The notes beneath the pieces were generated by a model, which was not told the DNA's origin, did no database searches, and saw only the letters and a list, made by a program, of their open reading frames with translations. Below, one piece after another: positions 59,528-64,000 of a DNA stretch of 64,000 nucleotides (position 1 is its first letter; each line of letters starts with the position of its first letter). Where the stretch lies: contig NZ_KV917369.1 in NCBI RefSeq assembly GCF_002019595.1, forward strand, positions 3,240,624-3,304,623, in the 5' to 3' direction. This stretch comes from Priestia abyssalis (lineage in GTDB: Bacteria > Bacillota > Bacilli > Bacillales > Bacillaceae_H). The translations under genes were made by a program, and so were the position numbers.

Positions 59528-59796
59528 AACGCTTCCCCCTCTTGCTGATTTCTTTTTCCCCACCTTCACAAACCGTACGCCCCGTACTGATGAAAGTGTC
59601 CTTTGCGGAAGGAAAAAGAGCGGATACTCGTTCCCGCCTACATTATACCAACCGATCTTTACAGATGTTTTTCGAGAGGATTACACTGTTTTACAATTGT
59701 CTTATTTTTGTCATCGTATTGATATATGGAAATCCTTTCATTTTTTCCTGTAAACGGGGAATGCTAAAACTGCCTGATAGACAGGGAGGTGGAAAC

Positions 59797-59982
59797 ATGG
59801 AAACACTCTTATTTTTAAGTCCCTTTGCCTTATTCTTTTTGATTTTTCCTTTGGCTTACTTTCAATTAAATACATTGGCCATATCTTGTACTTTGCTTCT
59901 CATCGCATGGACCCTCTTCGTTCCCCTGATCGCTCTATGGGTTCATGACAACAAGGAAAAAAGGGAAAAACACGGGAGTTAG
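59797..59982 (+). CDS. Small two-helix membrane protein next to ger operon 2
   Basis: A 61-residue hydrophobic protein with two helices (residues about 5-25 and 30-52) and a charged tail DNKEKREKHGS. The ATG at 59797 follows GGGAGGTGG at 5 nt, a strong site that supports a real gene. It ends 1 bp from the end of the convergent gerC-type gene. Small two-helix proteins accompany some gerA operons as an extra subunit, but those are encoded on the same strand; here the orientation is opposite, so the link is uncertain. Confidence 0.55.
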   Translation: METLLFLSPFALFFLIFPLAYFQLNTLAISCTLLLIAWTLFVPLIALWVHDNKEKREKHGS

Positions 59983-59983
59983 G

Positions 59984-61060
59984 TTACTGCCTAATGCCCG
60001 TTTCGATAATTTTAACCTTTACATCAAGATGCACTTCAGCATCGGGATAGGCTTCCTCCCACTTTTCTTCACTCCATCCCCTCGTTTGATGTTTCGCTCT
60101 GTTGCCTATCCTTAGCGGGTCGATTCCCTTTTGTTGAAAATCACGAATCATGCTGAGTGCCCGCTTTTTTAGCTGCTCCTCCGTTGCCTTTTCTAGCTCT
60201 TTTATCCTTTCTTCCCCAGTGATGCTCATCCCCATCGTTTCTTCCACGAGCCCCTGCAATTTTACATCAATGAAAACGATAGGATGATCATTTCCATGTT
60301 TAATGTCATACCTAACCTTAGAAGCAATTGTATCAATTTCCAAATAATCGTCGTCTCGGATTTTCACCTGGTACAAGCCGCTCGGAAAGTTCTCATATAA
60401 CATCCTAAAAACAAAACAATCCTGAAAACTGACGGAATCGACATATCGATCGCCATCAAACAAAGCAAGCCCCTGAATTTTCACTTTATTGCCTTCTTTT
60501 TTTAGGAGAGGCATGAAAGGATCCATCCCTTTTCCATGATAGCTGTAATAAAAATCATGGAAATTGACATGCGGGATATTTTCTCTCATGTTTTGGTCCA
60601 TTAAATCAATCAGATATTTAGAAACCGTGGAACTTGCCTTATATTTCCCTTCAAGCAGTTTCTTCGTTTCTCCGTCTACTATCGCCAAAAATAGCAGCCT
60701 TCCTATTCGTGCATCGCGCCCTAGTGAATCTAAATATGGAAAAATCCCTTTTTCGGCTAATTCATCATGATAAAGAGCCACTTTTAGCTTTCCTAAACGA
60801 ATGGGCTTTGGCGACTCAGATTGCAGCACTTTTTGAATATCCTTCGTCGTTTGGGAACTTCCTGTAAAGGTCTCCGTCTCCGATTGTGTTCCTCCTTCTC
60901 CTGTCCCATAAATCGTTGCAGCGGCCGTTGCTTCGATGGTCTTCTCCCCTTTCTCATCATAACCTACCGCTTCGACCAGCATGATATCCTCTATACTTGA
61001 AGAACGCACACAGCCTGTCAACGTCCATATACATACCATTAGAAGAAGCCTTTTCTTCAT
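59984..61060 (-). CDS. Spore germination lipoprotein, GerAC type (operon 2)
   Basis: A 358-residue Ger(x)C lipoprotein with signal LLLMVCIWTLTGC. MLVEAVGYDEKGEKTIEATA, IRLGKLKVALYHDELAEKGI and RDARIGRLLFLAIVDGETKK are followed by HVNFHDFYYSYHGKGMDPFM and QKGIDPLRIGNRAKHQTRGW. It is about the same length as its operon-1 homologue and clearly related but divergent. It overlaps the gerB-type gene by 4 bp. Confidence 0.93.
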   Translation of the reverse strand: MKKRLLLMVCIWTLTGCVRSSSIEDIMLVEAVGYDEKGEKTIEATAAATIYGTGEGGTQSETETFTGSSQTTKDIQKVLQSESPKPIRLGKLKVALYHDELAEKGIFPYLDSLGRDARIGRLLFLAIVDGETKKLLEGKYKASSTVSKYLIDLMDQNMRENIPHVNFHDFYYSYHGKGMDPFMPLLKKEGNKVKIQGLALFDGDRYVDSVSFQDCFVFRMLYENFPSGLYQVKIRDDDYLEIDTIASKVRYDIKHGNDHPIVFIDVKLQGLVEETMGMSITGEERIKELEKATEEQLKKRALSMIRDFQQKGIDPLRIGNRAKHQTRGWSEEKWEEAYPDAEVHLDVKVKIIETGIRQ

Positions 61061-62157
61061 CTTTGACTCCCCTTTACTTTAAGAACCACCCATTGAATGA
61101 GAAAGAGAAACGGAATGTAAGCATAAAAAAAGTAAAAACCGATACGCGCCATGATGCTATTCAATAAATCAATTTGGCCACGGGTAGTAAGAAATCCACA
61201 GCCAAGCAGCATCAATAACCCAAGCCCAGCCATTGTAAAACGGGCATTTGCAGAAAATGAGAATAAACGATTAAACCCATAATAGGCGCCCCATGAGCTT
61301 AAACAAAGATTAGACAATACGACCGTCACCCAAATGGCTATGCCCACATACTCAAATCGCTCGACAAAAGGCAAATCCACAATTTTCCACAATGTCATCG
61401 TAGCCCATATGAGCTTCCCCAACTGTTCCTCACTGTAATAAACAAAAGAGACAACAGCCATAATCAAATAAGTGATGGTACTATAAAGAACCCCGTAGTG
61501 AGCCCATCTTTGCGAAGCGGCTGCATGTTTAATAAAAGGATAGTAAAAAAACAGCATCTCAAAGCCTATAAAACTTAATGTCATCGTTTGCGACGCTTTC
61601 AACAGCTCTGCCATTGAATGATCCAAAATGGGCAGCAAATTCTCAAAGCGTGCATGTCTTAACGGAAAGTAATTCACTATGAGAAGCGGCAGACCGTAGA
61701 TGACGCTTAAAAAACAGACGCCTGTGACCACCCGGAACCCCCCTGATACAAAGGCAAAAATGATGACAAGAAAAACCGCGCAAAAAATCCATGTCGATAG
61801 CTCCTGAAATACCCAAACTTGCACGACTTCCGTAAAGGTTCTTAAAACTGTAATCGTAAGTACGAGGGAATAAAGCGTGAATAAAAGTGAAAGAGCACCG
61901 CCGATCCATTTTCCAAATAGCTGTGCATGGACATCAATCAGATCTCCCTTGCTCTTATCCAATACCTTATAAGATAACCAGACGACAACGTGGACGCCAA
62001 TTCCAGCAAGAATAACCGATATCCAGCCATCATTCCCGGCATCCGTTGCAATATAGTGTGGAAACCCCAATATCCCCACTCCTATTTGCATCGAATGAAC
62101 AAGAAAAAATACAAAATACGAAGAGACTTGTTCGTTTTCTTTTATGAAAGACTGCAT
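61057..62157 (-). CDS. Spore germination permease-like protein, GerAB type (operon 2)
   Basis: A 366-residue GerAB-family membrane protein with about ten helices. YFVFFLVHSMQIGVGILGFP, VLRTFTEVVQVWVFQELSTW, LKASQTMTLSFIGFEMLFFY and VDLPFVERFEYVGIAIWVTV parallel operon 1. It likely forms the ligand-binding part of a germinant receptor. The ATG at 62155-62157 follows AGAAGAGGTC. The gene lies 20 bp after the gerA-type gene. Confidence 0.93.
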   Translation of the reverse strand: MQSFIKENEQVSSYFVFFLVHSMQIGVGILGFPHYIATDAGNDGWISVILAGIGVHVVVWLSYKVLDKSKGDLIDVHAQLFGKWIGGALSLLFTLYSLVLTITVLRTFTEVVQVWVFQELSTWIFCAVFLVIIFAFVSGGFRVVTGVCFLSVIYGLPLLIVNYFPLRHARFENLLPILDHSMAELLKASQTMTLSFIGFEMLFFYYPFIKHAAASQRWAHYGVLYSTITYLIMAVVSFVYYSEEQLGKLIWATMTLWKIVDLPFVERFEYVGIAIWVTVVLSNLCLSSWGAYYGFNRLFSFSANARFTMAGLGLLMLLGCGFLTTRGQIDLLNSIMARIGFYFFYAYIPFLFLIQWVVLKVKGSQR

Positions 62158-62177
62158 ATGACCTCTTCTTTCTACTG

Positions 62178-63683
62178 TTATTTCTTGTTGTCCCTTTTCT
62201 CAAGCGTACGAGCGGCATTAAACCTGTTGGAATCTTCCGGACGCATTTGAATCGGGCGTTTTGACTGACGGTTAAAAGGAAGGCGGAACAGTGCGTCCTT
62301 CAAGTCCATGATTCGAATAGGGTAGATCGGCGCCAAGTAAGGACGCCCAATTGATGTAAGCTTCAGCAAATGCGCCAAAATATAGGAAAAACATAATGAA
62401 ACCCCGACAATTCCCCATAGCTGCGCAAATAAAATAAACGGAAAACGAACTAGACGGATCGTATTACTCATTTGATAGATCGGTGTCGTAAAGGATGCAA
62501 GTGCCGCTAATGCGACGATGATGAGAAGTACATTACTCGTCAATCCTGCCTCTACTGATGCCGTCCCGATCACGATACCGCCTACGATACCGATTGTCTG
62601 GCCTACCTTCGTTGGCAGGCGCGCTCCAGCCTCCCGCAGCAATTCAATCGCCAATTCCAACACAATAACCTCGATGAAAGGAGGAAAAGGGATATCGGCT
62701 CTTGAAGACACAAGCGTAGCCAATAAATCAGTTGGAATCATTTCGTAATGATAGGTTAACACCGCTACGTATAACGGCGTGGATAAAACGGAAAACATGA
62801 TGGCGCCGAGACGAATCAACCGAAAAGCTGACGCGATATGCCACGGCAGAAAATAATCCTCAAAGGCCGAAAAGAATTCCACTAATGTAATGGGGACGAG
62901 TAAGACGTGCGGGGACCCGTCTACCAAAACGGCAATTTTCCCCTCTGTCAATACACTGGCCACCCGGTCCGGCCGCTCGGTATCCACGATCTGCGGAAAT
63001 GGGGAATTGCTGTTATCCGCTATCATTTGCGTAATGAACGAGCTGTCCGGAATTTGATCATATTCCAGGTCTTGAATTCGCTGTACAACGGTATTGATGT
63101 TTTCCTGATTGGCAATACCGTCAATAAACATAACGCCTACCCTCGTCTTTGAAATTTTCCCCACCCGCACTTCTTTTACGTGCAGCTGCGGAATGGGCAG
63201 CCTTTTTCGGATCAAATTGATGTTTGTATCCATGGTCTCTACAAAAGCTTCTTTTGGCCCAACAACGCTGAATTCCACTTCCGGAGTAGATACTTGCCGT
63301 GTTTCGTTTGCAATGGCGGACAACAAAATGCCTTTTTGAGCGTTTTTATGCAGGCGAATAAATATGTATCCGCTCATCAACTTATTCTGAATTTCCCCTA
63401 CATCCTCAGTAATGGCGATGTCTTCAATCGGCAATATCCCCTCTAGCTCATCAAGATTGCCGAATTTTTTTTCACTAAGAGGGAACAGAACCGCACTATA
63501 AATAAAATCAGGATTAACCATCGTTTTAATGTAAGTGATCCAACACATCCCGCCAGCTGCATTATGGGAACTGTTTACGAAATCAGCTGAGGCTGACAGG
63601 GCGTCGAACAATCCACTGAGATCATTAAAGGTACTTTGTTTATTTTCTGTTTTCTTCTTTTTAAATTGAAACCAGTTAAACAT
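62178..63683 (-). CDS. Spore germination protein, GerAA type (operon 2)
   Basis: A 501-residue GerA subunit. The soluble part has AAGGMCWITYIKTMVNPDFI, VEFSVVGPKEAFVETMDTNI, IRKRLPIPQLHVKEVRVGKI and DTERPDRVASVLTEGKIAVL; the membrane part includes VEFFSAFEDYFLPWHIASAF. A stretch of roughly 50 residues around REAGARLPTKVGQTIGIVGG is identical to the operon-1 GerA, suggesting strong constraint or gene conversion. The ATG at 63681-63683 has GGTGGTG about 7 nt upstream. Confidence 0.93.
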   Translation of the reverse strand: MFNWFQFKKKKTENKQSTFNDLSGLFDALSASADFVNSSHNAAGGMCWITYIKTMVNPDFIYSAVLFPLSEKKFGNLDELEGILPIEDIAITEDVGEIQNKLMSGYIFIRLHKNAQKGILLSAIANETRQVSTPEVEFSVVGPKEAFVETMDTNINLIRKRLPIPQLHVKEVRVGKISKTRVGVMFIDGIANQENINTVVQRIQDLEYDQIPDSSFITQMIADNSNSPFPQIVDTERPDRVASVLTEGKIAVLVDGSPHVLLVPITLVEFFSAFEDYFLPWHIASAFRLIRLGAIMFSVLSTPLYVAVLTYHYEMIPTDLLATLVSSRADIPFPPFIEVIVLELAIELLREAGARLPTKVGQTIGIVGGIVIGTASVEAGLTSNVLLIIVALAALASFTTPIYQMSNTIRLVRFPFILFAQLWGIVGVSLCFSYILAHLLKLTSIGRPYLAPIYPIRIMDLKDALFRLPFNRQSKRPIQMRPEDSNRFNAARTLEKRDNKK

Positions 63684-63810
63684 CTTGCTTCACCACCAAT
63701 GCCAGCCGTGACTTCCTTAATGATGGACCATACATAAGGAAGCCTTTATATACAAATGAGAAATGTTTTCCAAAATATACGTTTATTATCTATAACTCCA
63801 GCTTTTCTTA

Positions 63811-63863
63811 TACATAAATAAGGAGACATGGGTGTTCTTTTCCCATGTCTCCTTATTTATGTA
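63811..63863. repeat. Hairpin B-type inverted repeat (loop GTTCTTTT)
   Basis: TACATAAATAAGGAGACATG begins a perfect 22-bp stem whose 3' arm ends CTCCTTATTTATGTA; the loop is TGTTCTTTT. It lies between the gene ending at 63960 and ger operon 2, both minus strand, and probably terminates the former. Its loop is shared with the R1 hairpin B family. Confidence 0.8.
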
Positions 63864-63959
63864 ATTGGCTATGTTAAAGCCTACTATTGATTTTTGACTC
63901 ATTTGAATGAAACGAAAAAAAGCGAAAAGCAACGGCAGTGTTTAATAAAGCCATTTATG

Positions 63960-64000
63960 TCAAAACTTCCGAATCGCCTCCATCACTGCTTCATTCTCAC
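63960..64000 (-). CDS. 3' end of an unidentified gene (runs off the window)
   Basis: The minus strand reads ENEAVMEAIRKF followed by TGA at 63960-63962. Its frame is open to the window edge and a strong hairpin lies 100 bp downstream, as expected for a gene end. Too short to identify. Confidence 0.35.
   Translation of the reverse strand, partial: ENEAVMEAIRKF

Overview
The window comes from a Gram-positive, endospore-forming member of the Bacillaceae. The evidence is two gerA-type spore germination operons, a Spo0E-like protein, a DUF3231 protein, an aa3 quinol oxidase (qoxABCD), GTG/TTG starts behind strong GGAGG-type ribosome binding sites, and moderately AT-rich DNA with typical Bacillus hairpin terminators. 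No rRNA, tRNA, CRISPR array, prophage or transposase gene was seen.

Positions 1-25.5 kb are an aromatic catabolic island, mostly on the minus strand. It holds the 5' part of a phenylalanine dehydrogenase gene, a fluoroacetyl-CoA-thioesterase-like gene, two PaaX-type repressors (1.4-2.3 and 15.0-15.9 kb), an adenine deaminase-like amidohydrolase, a second hotdog thioesterase and a benzoate-CoA-ligase-like enzyme. These are followed by a tightly overlapping paaA-paaD-paaB-paaC set, five crotonase-fold enzymes (three nearly identical), an MBL hydrolase and an aldehyde dehydrogenase. The island ends with a 3-oxoadipyl-CoA-type thiolase, two 3-hydroxyacyl-CoA dehydrogenase genes, a tiny zinc-ribbon protein and, on the plus strand, a second thiolase, a PaaY-like hexapeptide protein and an aromatic acid/H+ symporter. 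The inferred route is: aromatic acid uptake, CoA activation, oxygenation of the ring by a diiron oxygenase, hydration/isomerisation and oxidation, then beta-oxidation-like cleavage. The oxygenase subunits look divergent from canonical PaaA-D. PaaD appears split into two genes 10 kb apart, and PaaK, PaaZ and PaaE are absent from the window. The ligase, the dienoyl-CoA-hydratase-like enzyme and the transporter point to benzoate or a relative rather than only phenylacetate. A shared 42-bp block precedes paaA, the zinc-ribbon/dehydrogenase operon and one crotonase gene, suggesting co-regulation.

Positions 25.6-50.6 kb are general functions. They include folD, a membrane-anchored FAD oxidoreductase with a half-size MFS partner, a GAF-STAS regulator, YnfA and YitT membrane proteins, a beta-phosphoglucomutase-like HAD enzyme and qoxDCBA with a perfect TGTGA-N6-TCACA palindrome upstream. 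They also include a Spo0E-STAS fusion, a candidate 105-nt non-coding RNA, a glycerophosphodiesterase and a formate module (transporter, FdhD, DUF2294, a 980-residue formate dehydrogenase, DUF1641, Mrp-type ATPase). Positions 50.9-63.7 kb hold the two gerA operons, with a kinase-like protein, a DMT exporter, a truncated phosphatase remnant and a drug-exporter-like MFS protein between them.

The intergenic regions carry at least three dispersed non-coding repeat families. R1 is a paired-hairpin element in which the two apical loops and an upstream box are conserved while the stems differ completely between several copies and remain base-paired. R2 is another two-hairpin element; one R2 copy has an R1 element sitting inside the loop of its first hairpin. 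R3 is a 330-bp element with short inverted termini. R1 is the most unusual signal outside the aromatic island.
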